From Devosia psychrophila (GTDB lineage: Bacteria > Pseudomonadota > Alphaproteobacteria > Rhizobiales > Devosiaceae), in the NCBI RefSeq assembly GCF_000971275.1, contig NZ_LAPV01000084.1, positions 1-64,000 of the forward strand: a DNA stretch of 64,000 nt, given 5' to 3'. The notes under the pieces are model-generated. The model did not search any database, was not told the DNA's origin, and saw only the letters and a program-made list of their open reading frames with translations. Of this stretch, positions 51,688-61,158 are shown piece after piece. Within the stretch, counting starts at the first letter, position 1; every line of letters begins with the position of its first letter. Position numbers and translations under genes: made by a program.

Positions 51688-52124
51688 CCTGGCTTCGGGC
51701 GCTTGTGCTGGTGCTGTGCCTGGTGTCGCCCGTCGCGGCGCTGAGCCCCGATGAAGTGCTGTCCGATCCAGTGCTGGAACAGCGCGCCCGCGACATTTCG
51801 GCAGGCCTGCGCTGCCTCGTCTGCCAAAACCAGTCGATCGACGACAGCGATGCCGATCTTGCCAAGGACCTGCGCCTGCTGGTGCGCGAGCGACTGGTGA
51901 GGGGCGACAGCGACGAAGCGGTGCGGCAGTTTTTGGTCGATCGCTACGGCGAATACGTGCTGCTCAATCCGCGGCTCAACAATCACACGGTGCTGCTCTG
52001 GATCGCGGCGCCGGGCCTGCTGCTGGTTGGGCTCGGGACGTTGTTCGTGTTATGGCGCGAGCGGCGGGCGGTGACAGCGGGCCTGAGCGCCGAAGAACAG
52101 GCGGCACTGGACGAGTTGAAGTAA
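51684..52124 (+). CDS. ccmH: Cytochrome c maturation thiol protein CcmH (CcmL)
   Basis: A 146-residue protein with a signal peptide or anchor, the redox motif [19 protein letters not shown] near residues 42-60 containing the CxxC pair, and a C-terminal transmembrane helix ([20 protein letters not shown]). It reduces the CxxCH heme-binding site of apocytochromes. It is the last gene of ccmIEFH. A 71-nt palindromic element follows and may end transcription. Confidence 0.93.
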   Translation: MTWLRALVLVLCLVSPVAALSPDEVLSDPVLEQRARDISAGLRCLVCQNQSIDDSDADLAKDLRLLVRERLVRGDSDEAVRQFLVDRYGEYVLLNPRLNNHTVLLWIAAPGLLLVGLGTLFVLWRERRAVTAGLSAEEQAALDELK

Positions 52125-52161
52125 CGCTCCCTACCTTTCTCCGCCTGTTCTTCTTTTCTCC

Positions 52162-52232
52162 CTCGGGCTTGACCCGAGGGCCGCCCAAAACCCGGCACAA
52201 GCGGCGAATGGTCCTCGGGTCAAGCCCTAGGG
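52162..52232. repeat. 71-nt palindromic element, copy 2
   Basis: Same length and ends as 16381-16451: it begins CTCGGGCTTGACCCGAGGGCC and ends with a diverged TCCTCGGGTCAAGCCCTAGGG. It lies 37 nt after the ccmH stop in the 274-nt gap before degP. The rest of the gap (52233-52398) must hold the degP promoter. Confidence 0.85.
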
Positions 52233-52398
52233 AAAAGCGGAGCCTGAGGAGGCATCCGGCCAAATCCGCCACAATCTCCGCCGCAATCCTGCCGCCAACA
52301 TTGCCAAGGTTTAATATTGGCGCAACCTCGCAGAAAGATCACTCGTTCCATACCTAGGCCCACAAGCTGTTGAGGGCTTGCCGAAGGAGAACATCTTA

Positions 52399-53937
52399 AT
52401 GCGCCCATCCATTATGAAGCGCACCAGAAGCCTGCTGGGGGCATCCGCCCTGGCGCTGCTGGTGGGTATCGGCGGTGTCTCTACCGCATACGTCATGACC
52501 GGCCAGGTGGCTAATGCACAGGTACAGAACGCCGCGCAGATCATCGTGCCGGCCGACGCCCAGCCGCATGCCGGCTTTGCTGACCTCGTCGAGGCAGTGA
52601 AGCCTGCCGTCGTTTCCATTCTGGTCGAGGCCGAGGAAAGCCCCGAACAGGTGCAAGGCCGAGGTGGCAACTTCGACTTCAATTTCCCCGATCTGCCCGA
52701 AGGTCATCCGTTCAAGGATTTCTTCAACCAGTTCGGTGATCGCGGCCCCGGCGGCCGCGGCGGCGCAACTCCGGAAGCTCCGGCTCCCCGCCAGTTCATG
52801 GCAGCGGGTTCTGGTTTCGTGATCTCGGCTGACGGCTATATCGTCACCAACAATCACGTTGTCGAAAACGCCACCAAGGTGACGGTCGTGTTCGATGACG
52901 GCACCGAAAAGGTCGCAACCATCGTCGGCACCGACGAGCGCACCGATCTTGCCGTTGTCAAGATCGAAGGCGCCGACCTGCCTTTCGTCAACTTCGAGAC
53001 GGAGCAGAGCCGCGTTGGCGACTGGGTCGTTGCCGTGGGTAACCCCTTCGGTCTTGGCGGCACTGTGACCGTCGGCGTTATCTCGGGCCAGGGTCGTAAT
53101 ATCGGCGGCTCGAACTATGGTGATTTCCTGCAGATCGACGCTGCCGTCAATACAGGCAACTCGGGTGGTCCTGCCTTCAACACCAAGGGCGAAGTGGTTG
53201 GCGTCAATACCGCCATCTATTCGCCAAACGGCGGCAACGTCGGCATCGCCTTCGCCATCCCGGCAGCAACCGTCAAGGGCATCGTCGACCAGTTGGTCAA
53301 GAGCGGTACCGTGACGCGCGGCTATCTCGGCGTCGGCATCCAGGACGTTTCGCGTGACATCGCCGATGGCGTTGGCCTCAAGGATGCCAAGGGCGCCATC
53401 ATCAGCAATATTGCTGAAGACGGCCCTGCTGGCCCCGCTGGTATCAAGTCCGGCGACATCGTCACCGCCGTCGATGGCGATCCGATTGATGACGCACTCG
53501 ACCTGAGCCGCACCATTGCCGGCAAGTCACCCGACTCGACAGTCGAGCTGACCGTGTGGCGTGATGGCGCCGAGACCAAGCTTTCGGTCAAGCTGGGCAA
53601 GCTGGATGAAGCCGCCCTGGCCAAGGCCGACGAGCCTGCTGCGCCGGTTCCCCCGGCAGCCGTCCCGGCTGAATCCTCGGTCGGCCTGACCCTTGTGCCG
53701 AATTCCGATGGCAACGGCGGCCTGTTGGTCCAGGATGTCGATCCTGAATCGGCTGCGGCTAAGAAGGGTCTCGCCGTTGGCGACGCCATCCTCGAGGTCA
53801 ACAATACGCCGGTGGCTTCGCTCGACGAGTTCGAAGCAGCCATTGACGCGGTCAAGGCACAGGGCCGCAGTACCGCCCTGGTCAAGGCCAGCCGCGACGG
53901 CCGCGATACGTTCATCGGCCTGCCGCTGAGCGAGTAA
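52399..53937 (+). CDS. degP: Do/HtrA-family periplasmic serine protease-chaperone
   Basis: A 512-residue protein with a signal sequence (SLLGASALALLVGIGGVSTA), a trypsin-like domain and two PDZ domains (about 290-385 and 415-500). Catalytic His is in DGYIVTNNHVVENATKV near residue 152, Asp in DERTDLAVVKIEG, and Ser in AVNTGNSGGPAFN near residue 254. It degrades or refolds damaged envelope proteins. AGGAG precedes the ATG at 52399. The downstream two-component system and glnE are often neighbours in Rhizobiales, from memory. A hairpin at 53945-53964 follows. Confidence 0.95.
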   Translation: MRPSIMKRTRSLLGASALALLVGIGGVSTAYVMTGQVANAQVQNAAQIIVPADAQPHAGFADLVEAVKPAVVSILVEAEESPEQVQGRGGNFDFNFPDLPEGHPFKDFFNQFGDRGPGGRGGATPEAPAPRQFMAAGSGFVISADGYIVTNNHVVENATKVTVVFDDGTEKVATIVGTDERTDLAVVKIEGADLPFVNFETEQSRVGDWVVAVGNPFGLGGTVTVGVISGQGRNIGGSNYGDFLQIDAAVNTGNSGGPAFNTKGEVVGVNTAIYSPNGGNVGIAFAIPAATVKGIVDQLVKSGTVTRGYLGVGIQDVSRDIADGVGLKDAKGAIISNIAEDGPAGPAGIKSGDIVTAVDGDPIDDALDLSRTIAGKSPDSTVELTVWRDGAETKLSVKLGKLDEAALAKADEPAAPVPPAAVPAESSVGLTLVPNSDGNGGLLVQDVDPESAAAKKGLAVGDAILEVNNTPVASLDEFEAAIDAVKAQGRSTALVKASRDGRDTFIGLPLSE

Positions 53938-53944
53938 ATATGGC

Positions 53945-53964
53945 TGTGGCGCTTTGGCGCCACA
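53945..53964 (+). terminator. Hairpin after degP
   Basis: TGTGGCGC (53945-53952) and GCGCCACA (53957-53964) with a TTTG loop form a perfect 8-bp stem 7 nt after the degP stop. The following ATCACT is a weak tail, so termination may be partial. Confidence 0.6.
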
Positions 53965-54038
53965 ATCACTGAGCGACACCGCCCCCTTGACGGGGGGCGG
54001 TTGGGAGGGGGTGTGGAAGCCCCGATCTGGGCCAAACT

Positions 54039-54083
54039 GCCCCCTCCCTTGATCCTTCCCCGCAAGGGGGAGGTGCCGACTGA
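54039..54083. repeat. CCCCCTC..AGGGGGAGG palindromic repeat, copy 2
   Basis: A segment similar to 34515-34560, with CCTTCCCCGCAAGGGGGAGG at its core and ending CCGACTGA. A further C/G-rich inverted stretch (53980-54010) precedes it. It is in the gap between degP and the response-regulator gene. Confidence 0.6.
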
Positions 54084-54107
54084 AACAATCGTGCCTCGGG
54101 GGCTCCG

Positions 54108-54779
54108 ATGAAGATTTTGCTGATCGAAGACGACCGCGAGGCTGCCAGCTACCTGATCCAGGCCCTCGATGAAGCCGGCCACATTACCCACCACGCCGCC
54201 GATGGCGAAACCGGTTATGCCATGGCCTCGGGCATGGACTATGAAGTGCTGATCGTCGACCGCATGCTGCCGCGCCGCGATGGGCTTTCCATTGTCGAGT
54301 CACTGCGCGCCGAAGGCGACAAAACCCCCGTTCTCATTCTCTCCGCCCTTGGCGAAGTCGACGACCGCGTCACCGGTCTTCGTGCCGGCGGCGATGACTA
54401 CCTGACCAAGCCCTATGCCTTCACAGAGCTATTGGCCCGCGTCGAAGTGTTGGCCCGCCGTTCCAGCCCATCGGAAGCCGCGACCGCCTATGAGGTCGCC
54501 GGGCTGAGCCTCGACCGGCTGTCCCGCAAGGTCGAGCGTGATGGCGAGACCATTCTGCTGCAGCCACGCGAATTCCGCCTGCTCGAATATCTGATGAAAA
54601 ATGCAGGCAAGGTGGTCACCCGCACCATGTTGCTCGAAAACGTCTGGGATTATCATTTCGACCCGCAGACCAATGTCATCGACGTCCATATGTCGCGGTT
54701 GCGCTCCAAGATCGACAAGGGCCATGCCAGTCCGCTGCTGCAAACTGTGCGTGGCGCCGGCTATATGATCCGCGAGTAG
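54108..54779 (+). CDS. OmpR-family response regulator
   Basis: A 223-residue DNA-binding regulator: the receiver domain has EDD near residue 7, the phosphoacceptor Asp in EVLIVDRMLPRRDGLS near residue 51 and the Lys in DDYLTKPYAFTEL; the C-terminal winged helix has LQPREFRLLEYLMKNAGKVV and ends QTVRGAGYMIRE. It resembles the QseB/CzcR/TctD group. It is paired with the kinase that begins 3 nt downstream. Its proximity to degP suggests an envelope-stress role, an inference from position only. Confidence 0.9.
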   Translation: MKILLIEDDREAASYLIQALDEAGHITHHAADGETGYAMASGMDYEVLIVDRMLPRRDGLSIVESLRAEGDKTPVLILSALGEVDDRVTGLRAGGDDYLTKPYAFTELLARVEVLARRSSPSEAATAYEVAGLSLDRLSRKVERDGETILLQPREFRLLEYLMKNAGKVVTRTMLLENVWDYHFDPQTNVIDVHMSRLRSKIDKGHASPLLQTVRGAGYMIRE

Positions 54780-54782
54780 ATC

Positions 54783-56207
54783 TTGAACCGCTTCTGGCAA
54801 CTCTGGCGCACTTCGACGGTCAGGCTGACGGCAACGTTCATCCTGATCTTCAGCCTGTTCGCCATCCTTCTGCTGGCCTTTATCACCTGGCAATCCAGCG
54901 TCCAGATTCAGCGCCAGCAGGCCAATGATATCGACCGCGAAGTGCGGGTGTTCCAGCGCATCGAGGCCAATCAGGGCATACGCGCCCTGGCCTTTGCGGT
55001 GCAGCGCATCGCCAGTTCTCCCGGTCCCGGCGTCTATTACCTCGGCGATGCTACCGGCCAGTTTCTGCTTGGCAATGTCACCGATATCCCCGCCAACGTG
55101 CTGATCGAGCCGGGCATCTATAGCTTCGATTATGAGCGCGCCAATCCGTTCATCGATCCGCCCGACGAGAACGCGTCCCCCGGCGCCGGCCCACCGCCGA
55201 AGTCCGGCTTTGCGGTGGTGCGCTCCATAGTCCTCGACAACGGCATGCGGCTGGTGGTTGGTCGCGACGTGGTCGAGCGACGCGGGTACTCCGCAATCAT
55301 CGTGCAGAGCTTCCTGTTCGGCGTGCTCGGCATCATGGTTTTCTCCATCATTGCCGGCGGCGTCACCGCGCGCCGCGTGCTGCAGCGCATCGACACCATC
55401 CGCGATACCTCGACCAAGATTATGTCGGGCAATCTCAGCGAGCGCGTGCCGGTCACCAAGCGCAACGACGAATTCGATGGTCTCGCCACCAATCTCAACG
55501 CCATGCTAGACCGCATCGAGCAATTGCTGCAGGGCCTTAAGGAGGTCACCGACAATGTCGCGCATGACCTCAAGACGCCGCTAACCCGCCTGCGCAACCA
55601 AGCCGAAACGGCTCTGCGTGATGGCGCCAGCGACGAGACCCGACAGCGCGCACTCGAAGCGACCATCGCCGAGAGCGACCGCCTCATCCAGACCTTCAAC
55701 GCACTGCTGATGATCGCCCGCGCCGAGGCCGGTGCGCCGTCGGGTGCGCTAACCGACGTGGATGTCAGCGCTGTGGTCGCCGACGTCGCCGAGCTGTATG
55801 GCCCCGTGGCCGAAGACGAAGGCATATTGGTCGAGACCGCCATCGAGCCGGGCGTTCACCTGCATGCCAATCGCGAACTTATCGGCCAGGCCATGGTCAA
55901 CCTGCTCGAAAATGCGGTCAAATACGCCACGCCGGAAGGCGAAGGGCAGGGGCGGATAGCCATCGGCCTGCGCCGCAACGGCAACCGGGTGCTCATCGAA
56001 GTGGCCGACAACGGCCCAGGCATTCCCGTCGAAGACCGCACCCGCGTGCTGCAACGCTTCGTCAGGCTCGAAAAAAGCCGTTCGGAAACCGGTTCTGGCC
56101 TCGGCCTGTCGCTGGTCAACGCCGTCACCGGCCTGCACGGTGGCAGCTTCCGCATCGAAGACAATGCGCCCGGCGTGCGCGCAGTGATCGATCTGCCAGG
56201 GGCGTGA
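54783..56207 (+). CDS. HAMP-domain sensor histidine kinase
   Basis: A 474-residue kinase. Helix 1 (LTATFILIFSLFAILLLAFI), a periplasmic region (about 40-175), helix 2 near 178-198 and a HAMP domain precede the HisKA His in DNVAHDLKTPLTRLRNQ near residue 260. The HATPase part has VNLLENAVKYATPEG, DNGPGIPVEDR and GSGLGLSLVNAV. It starts with TTG at 54783, 3 nt after the regulator stop. It forms a two-component system with that regulator. glnE follows 37 nt downstream and may be co-transcribed. Confidence 0.9.
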   Translation: MNRFWQLWRTSTVRLTATFILIFSLFAILLLAFITWQSSVQIQRQQANDIDREVRVFQRIEANQGIRALAFAVQRIASSPGPGVYYLGDATGQFLLGNVTDIPANVLIEPGIYSFDYERANPFIDPPDENASPGAGPPPKSGFAVVRSIVLDNGMRLVVGRDVVERRGYSAIIVQSFLFGVLGIMVFSIIAGGVTARRVLQRIDTIRDTSTKIMSGNLSERVPVTKRNDEFDGLATNLNAMLDRIEQLLQGLKEVTDNVAHDLKTPLTRLRNQAETALRDGASDETRQRALEATIAESDRLIQTFNALLMIARAEAGAPSGALTDVDVSAVVADVAELYGPVAEDEGILVETAIEPGVHLHANRELIGQAMVNLLENAVKYATPEGEGQGRIAIGLRRNGNRVLIEVADNGPGIPVEDRTRVLQRFVRLEKSRSETGSGLGLSLVNAVTGLHGGSFRIEDNAPGVRAVIDLPGA

Positions 56208-56244
56208 GCTTGCCCCAATCCCGCCGCCACGCTATCCCTCCCTC

Positions 56245-59127
56245 ATGGCCATATTGCTGAACCCACTACCGTCCATCGACACGCCGCGCTTTGATGCTTG
56301 GCTGGCCGAACTGCCGTCCGACCAGCAGGTCGCGCTGACCGCGTATCGCGCCACGATGGCGCCACTGCTGGAATCCGCGCCCTATCTGCTCGAGCTGGCG
56401 CAGCACAATGCCGAGTGGCTGATTGCGACCCTGGCCGACACGGCCGACGGCGCCTTCACCGACATTATCGACATCGTCGATAGTCTCGGCAGCACCGCCA
56501 CCACCGAGGAAGCGCTGGCGCCCGTGCTGCGAATCGCCAAGGGCCGCACGGCTTTGCTGGCGGCAATCGCCGAAACCGGTGGCGGCTGGACCACTGCACA
56601 ATCCACTGCGGCCCTGTCCGACCTCGCCGATGCGGCGCTGGACGCCGCGTTGAACCTGTTGATGCGCCAAGCCGCCGACAAAGGCCAGTTGACCATCTCG
56701 GCCAGCGAAGCGACCGCCGCCAATTCCGGCCTCGCCATCTTCGCCCTGGGCAAGCACGGCGGCCAGGAACTCAACTACTCCTCCGATATCGACATCGTGG
56801 TGTTCTACGACCTCGAAAAGGGCGTGCTGGTCGATCCGAGCGAAGCCACCAAGATCTATTCCCGTATCGTGCAAAAGCTGGTCGGCCTGATGGAAGACCG
56901 CCAGGCCCACGGCTATGTGTTCCGCACCGATCTGCGCCTGCGCCCCGACCCCGGCTCTACCCCAGTTGCGATCTCGTTCGAGGCCGCACTGGCCTATTAC
57001 GAAAGCCGCGGCCAGAATTGGGAGCGCGCCGCCTGGATCAAGGCCCGGGCCTGTGCCGGTGACAAGCGCGTCGGCGAGGCGTTTCTGCGCGAACTGGCGC
57101 CCTATGTCTGGCGCAAGCATCTCGACTTCGCCACTATCGCCGATATCCAGGCGATGAAGCGGCAGATTAATATCTCGAAGAATGTCGGGGACATCCGCGT
57201 CGAGGGCCACAACGTCAAGCTCGGCCGCGGCGGCATTCGCGAGATCGAATTTTTCACCCAGACCCAGCAACTTATCGCTGGTGGCCGCGACAAGACTCTC
57301 CGCGTCAAGCCGACCGCCCATGCCCTCGCGGCGCTGGCCGATGCCAACTGGATCACGCCGCGCGCGGCGACCGAGCTGACCCAGACTTACTGGTTTTTGC
57401 GCGCCGTCGAGAATCGCCTGCAGATGCTGCGCGACGAGCAGACCCATGTCATGCCCGGCTCAGCCGCCGAAGTCGCCATCATTGGTCGCCTGATGGGCGA
57501 GCCCGACCTGCGCCAGTTCGAAAGCAACTACCGCGCCGCCCTCGAACGCGTGGTCGGCTATTATTCCGAGCTGTTCACCGAAGGCGAAAGCCTTGGCAGC
57601 GGCGAAGGCAATCTGGTTTTTACCGGCAGCGATGACGATCCGGGCACGGTGGAAACCCTGTCCGCCATGGGCTTTGCCAATCCATCCAAGACAATCGAGA
57701 CGGTCCGAAAGTGGCACTATGGCAGCTACCCCGCGACCCGCGCGTCAGCCGCCCGCGCTCATCTCACCGAACTGCTTCCGGCGCTGCTGACCACGCTGAG
57801 CAATGCCGGCAATGCCGACGAGGCTTTGGCCAAGTTCGATGACTTTCTGTCGCGCCTGCCGACCGGCGTGCAACTGTTCGCTCTGCTGCGCAGCCACGCC
57901 AACCTGCGCACGTTGCTCGTGCAACTAATGGCCTCGGCGCCCCGCATGTCCGAGGCCGTCATCCACCGCGCCCATGTCATGGACGGCTTGATCGATCCGG
58001 CCTTCGCCAATGACATCACCCATCGCGACGTGCTGATCGCCAAGGTCGACGCCTTCCTTGCCGAAGCGCGCTCCTACGAGGAAATCATCGACCGCGCCCG
58101 CATCATCGGCCAGGAGCAGAAATTCCTGATCGCCGCCGGGCTGCTCTCGGGCACGGTCAGCGCCACCGGGGCAGGGGAGCAGTTCACCGCACTGGCCGAA
58201 ACCCTGGTCAACCGCCTGTTCGACAGCGTCCGCGCCGAGTTCGTCCGTCGCCACGGCAAGCTGGCCGGGGGCAAGGTCGCACTGCTTGCCTTCGGCAAGA
58301 TGGCCAGCCGCGAGATGACTGTCACTTCCGACCTCGATTTCATCCTGCTCTACGACGCGCCAGATGCCGAGTCCGATGGCGACAAGCCGCTGACCACCAA
58401 CCATTATTATACCCGCCTGACCCAGCGCCTCGTCGCCGCCGTCACGTCCCCCACCGGCGAGGGCGTTCTCTATGAGGCCGACATGCGGCTGCGGCCCTCG
58501 GGAAATGCCGGCCCGCTTGCCACCAGCCTATCCGGCTTCCGCGCCTATCACCGCGACAATGCATGGACCTGGGAACACCTAGCCCTCAGCCGAGCCCGCG
58601 TCATCGCCGCCGATGGCCAGTTTAGCCAAGAGGTCGATACGGCCATTGCCGAGGTGATGAACCGCCATCGGGACGCCGGCAAGATTGTTGAGGACGTCGT
58701 TACCATGCGTGGCCTGATGGCTCGGGAACGCCCGGCGCGCCACCCGTTCGATCTCAAGCTCGCCCAAGGCGGGTTGGTGGATCTCGAATTCATCGCCCAG
58801 TCGGCGCAATTGCTGGCCGGCCAGACCATCGGCCTGCCGCAGGCGCTGACCGCGCGCGTGTTGTCGCGCCTGGCAGAGACCGAACTGGTGCCCGAGGGCG
58901 CTCGGCTGGCTGAAATCCACGAGATCTATTCGACGGTGCTACAGGTGATGAGTTCGGCCCTCGTCAGCCCGTTCAAGGACGAAGCCTGGACCGACGCATT
59001 CAAGGAATTGCTGGCTGGTCTGACGCACTACCCAAGCTTTGAACTGCTCGATCTGGACCTCAAGACCATGCGAGGCGAGGTAAGCGCTGCGTCGGTAAAA
59101 TGGTACGAGACAGCGCGGGGACTTTAG
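56245..59127 (+). CDS. glnE: Glutamine synthetase adenylyltransferase/adenylyl-removing enzyme
   Basis: A 960-residue bifunctional enzyme that adds or removes AMP on glutamine synthetase in answer to nitrogen status through PII. Two nucleotidyltransferase domains are visible: an N-terminal one with FALGKHGGQELNYSSDIDIV near residue 170 (adenylyl removal) and a C-terminal one with LAFGKMASREMTVTSDLDFI near residue 680 (adenylylation), each followed by a helical regulatory domain. Length is usual and both metal-binding Asp pairs are intact. The 71-nt palindromic element follows 32 nt downstream. Confidence 0.96.
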   Translation: MAILLNPLPSIDTPRFDAWLAELPSDQQVALTAYRATMAPLLESAPYLLELAQHNAEWLIATLADTADGAFTDIIDIVDSLGSTATTEEALAPVLRIAKGRTALLAAIAETGGGWTTAQSTAALSDLADAALDAALNLLMRQAADKGQLTISASEATAANSGLAIFALGKHGGQELNYSSDIDIVVFYDLEKGVLVDPSEATKIYSRIVQKLVGLMEDRQAHGYVFRTDLRLRPDPGSTPVAISFEAALAYYESRGQNWERAAWIKARACAGDKRVGEAFLRELAPYVWRKHLDFATIADIQAMKRQINISKNVGDIRVEGHNVKLGRGGIREIEFFTQTQQLIAGGRDKTLRVKPTAHALAALADANWITPRAATELTQTYWFLRAVENRLQMLRDEQTHVMPGSAAEVAIIGRLMGEPDLRQFESNYRAALERVVGYYSELFTEGESLGSGEGNLVFTGSDDDPGTVETLSAMGFANPSKTIETVRKWHYGSYPATRASAARAHLTELLPALLTTLSNAGNADEALAKFDDFLSRLPTGVQLFALLRSHANLRTLLVQLMASAPRMSEAVIHRAHVMDGLIDPAFANDITHRDVLIAKVDAFLAEARSYEEIIDRARIIGQEQKFLIAAGLLSGTVSATGAGEQFTALAETLVNRLFDSVRAEFVRRHGKLAGGKVALLAFGKMASREMTVTSDLDFILLYDAPDAESDGDKPLTTNHYYTRLTQRLVAAVTSPTGEGVLYEADMRLRPSGNAGPLATSLSGFRAYHRDNAWTWEHLALSRARVIAADGQFSQEVDTAIAEVMNRHRDAGKIVEDVVTMRGLMARERPARHPFDLKLAQGGLVDLEFIAQSAQLLAGQTIGLPQALTARVLSRLAETELVPEGARLAEIHEIYSTVLQVMSSALVSPFKDEAWTDAFKELLAGLTHYPSFELLDLDLKTMRGEVSAASVKWYETARGL

Positions 59128-59159
59128 CGCTTCCGACCACCCCAACCACCGCCTTTTTC

Positions 59160-59230
59160 CTCGGGCCTGACCCGAGGACCATTCACCGGTTGTGCAATGT
59201 TGAAAGTGGCCCTCGGATCAAGTCTGAGGG
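59160..59230. repeat. 71-nt palindromic element, copy 3
   Basis: It begins CTCGGGCCTGACCCGAGGACC and ends GGCCCTCGGATCAAGTCTGAGGG, exactly 71 nt like the other two copies. It lies between the convergent glnE and kinase genes, flanked by CTTTTTC and AAAAAG, so it could work as a bidirectional terminator. Confidence 0.85.
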
Positions 59231-59249
59231 AAAAAGAAGTCTGTAACCG

Positions 59250-60905
59250 CTATTCCGCGGCCTGCACATTCGAATTCCGCGCTAGCGGCAACGAGATCGC
59301 CACCGTCGTTCCGATCATCGGCGTCGAGTCGATGGCCAAGTTCCCCCCGCTCAGCTCGGCAATGGCGCGGGAGATGGATATGCCCAGTCCCGGCCCGACG
59401 CCTTCTCGAGTGAAGGTTGCGTCCCCCAGAGCGAAGGGCTGAGACAGGCTGGCGAGACGGTTTTCATTCATGCCGAGGCCAGTGTCGGTGATTTCAATGA
59501 CAACGCCGTCACGGGCGGCAAAGGCTGCCAGCTTGACCTGCCCGCCTGATGGCGTGAAGCGCAGGGAATTCTCGATGAGATTGGAGATCATGCGCGTCAG
59601 CCCCAACCGGTCGCCCTGGATGATGGCGTCGCTATGTTCGCCCAGTACGAACATTATTCCTGCCCGGCTGGCCTGCGCCTTGAACCGTTGGATCACGTTA
59701 TCCATCAGGACATCGAGGTTGATCGGATCGCTGCGCAGCGGTTTCTGCCCGCCCTCGAGTTCGGCAAGATCGAGGATGGTGGCAAAGCTGGCCAACAGGC
59801 CTTCGCCCGATGCCTTGATCGATTGCACATAGTCGGCATAGCGCGCGTCACCCAGCGGTCCATAGGTCTGGTGCCGCATCAGTTCGGCAAAGCCAATGAT
59901 GTGGTTGAGCGGCGTGCGGATGTCGTGGCTGAGATGGGCGAGGAAGTTGGTCTTTGACCTGCTGGCGGCCTCGGCCTTGAGCTTTTCCTCGTGATAGCGG
60001 CGGGCCAGCAGGCGCTGCTCTTGGCGAATGGTGTGCAACATATTGTCGGTGCGCTTGGCCTCGGTCACGTCGCTGATCAGCGTCATGAAGGCGCCTTCGC
60101 CGAGTGGCCGCTCTTCGATCAGCAGGCAGTCGCCATCCTCTCGGTGCAGCTCCAGCACCCGGCTGCCATCGTCGTCGTTGAGAAGTTTTATATAGCCGCC
60201 CATGCTCAGCCGTTTGACCGCGTCCTGGTAGGTCATGTTGCCTTTGCCCAGATTGAGCCGGCTGCGATATTGTTCGTTGCACACAATCAACTGCCCGGCC
60301 CGGGTCCAGCAGGCGACGCCGAGCGGGATAGCGGCGGCCAACGTGCTGTAATTGTGCCGCTCCGCCGAGTCCGGCATGTTGTCGCGGCGCTTGCGAGCCG
60401 CCAGCAGGGTCACGAGCCCGGCCAGCACGATGGCCACGCCGCCGCGTTGCAAAACGCCGGTCCACACATTGCCTTGATGGGTCTGCAGCGCCAGCACGCC
60501 ATGCGGTTGCGCCGGAATGTAGAGCCCCGCTAGCATCGGACCAGCGGGTATGGCTTCTGCGGCGACAAGGCTGGCGCGTCCTACCGAGATGAAGCGTCGA
60601 TTGGCTGCGTCCAGTTCGCTGTCAGCTTGGGCCGGGGTCAACGACACGATGTCCCTGACCAGTGTCGAGCCCATGATCGCCAGCTCCCGCCGCGCATCTT
60701 CGAAGCTCCGCACGGCATCGTGCAAGATGAACAGAGTCGCGGCTATCAGCGCCGTCAGCGCCACGGCATGGGTGAGAGGGGTGCTGAACTGGAAATATGG
60801 GTTGCGGGATGCTGCTTGCCCCTTGGACTTTGCATGCCTATCTGCCTTGACCTGACCAGCACCGAATCCGGTTACGCTGGCGCCGGATGTCTCCGCCGAC
60901 CGCAT
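59250..60905 (-). CDS. PAS-domain membrane sensor histidine kinase
   Basis: A protein of about 551 residues: an N-terminal polar tail, helix 1 (THAVALTALIAATLFIL), a periplasmic region, helix 2 near 165-180, a PAS-like domain (about 195-295), a coiled-coil with RSKTNFLAHLSHDIRTPLNH carrying the phosphoacceptor His near residue 325, and an HATPase with SNLIENSLRFTPSGG and GPGLGISISRAI. GGAG lies 6 nt before the ATG at 60905, which is chosen over an upstream in-frame start. No response regulator adjoins it. The 192-nt gap upstream (60906-61097) holds nothing recognised except its presumed promoter. Confidence 0.88.
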   Translation of the reverse strand: MRSAETSGASVTGFGAGQVKADRHAKSKGQAASRNPYFQFSTPLTHAVALTALIAATLFILHDAVRSFEDARRELAIMGSTLVRDIVSLTPAQADSELDAANRRFISVGRASLVAAEAIPAGPMLAGLYIPAQPHGVLALQTHQGNVWTGVLQRGGVAIVLAGLVTLLAARKRRDNMPDSAERHNYSTLAAAIPLGVACWTRAGQLIVCNEQYRSRLNLGKGNMTYQDAVKRLSMGGYIKLLNDDDGSRVLELHREDGDCLLIEERPLGEGAFMTLISDVTEAKRTDNMLHTIRQEQRLLARRYHEEKLKAEAASRSKTNFLAHLSHDIRTPLNHIIGFAELMRHQTYGPLGDARYADYVQSIKASGEGLLASFATILDLAELEGGQKPLRSDPINLDVLMDNVIQRFKAQASRAGIMFVLGEHSDAIIQGDRLGLTRMISNLIENSLRFTPSGGQVKLAAFAARDGVVIEITDTGLGMNENRLASLSQPFALGDATFTREGVGPGLGISISRAIAELSGGNLAIDSTPMIGTTVAISLPLARNSNVQAAE

Positions 60906-61097
60906 GTCATTCTCCAGTCTGCAGGGTGTGTGATTTGCCCGTCGATTTGCCCTTAACAAACAATGAATCACAGGGACTCTGAAGTCCATCCCCCCGCCCG
61001 TCGGCTAAATCGGCGCAGCCGGAATTCACGAGTCGGCAGAGTCACTTAGGCGCGAAGAAAAAATTCTTCCACAGGCAGCGGTCCTTCTAAACAACGA

Positions 61098-61133
61098 CGC
61101 GCCGGCAAAGGCAAAATTTCGAGTGCCGGCGCG
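61098..61133 (-). terminator. Intrinsic terminator after pepN
   Basis: A perfect 10-bp inverted repeat, CGCGCCGGCA (61098-61107) and TGCCGGCGCG (61124-61133), with a 16-nt loop lies 25 nt after the pepN stop. On the minus strand it is followed by TCGTTGTTT. Confidence 0.8.
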
Positions 61134-61158
61134 AGGTTGCATAGGTTTTGGGGTGGCG

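Noticed and set aside
56266-57447. 393-codon minus-strand frame opposite glnE
   Set aside because: Shadow of glnE; no recognisable motif.
16381-59230. CRISPR array
   Set aside because: The three 71-nt elements are tens of kilobases apart and palindromic; there is no regular short-repeat and spacer pattern anywhere in the window.
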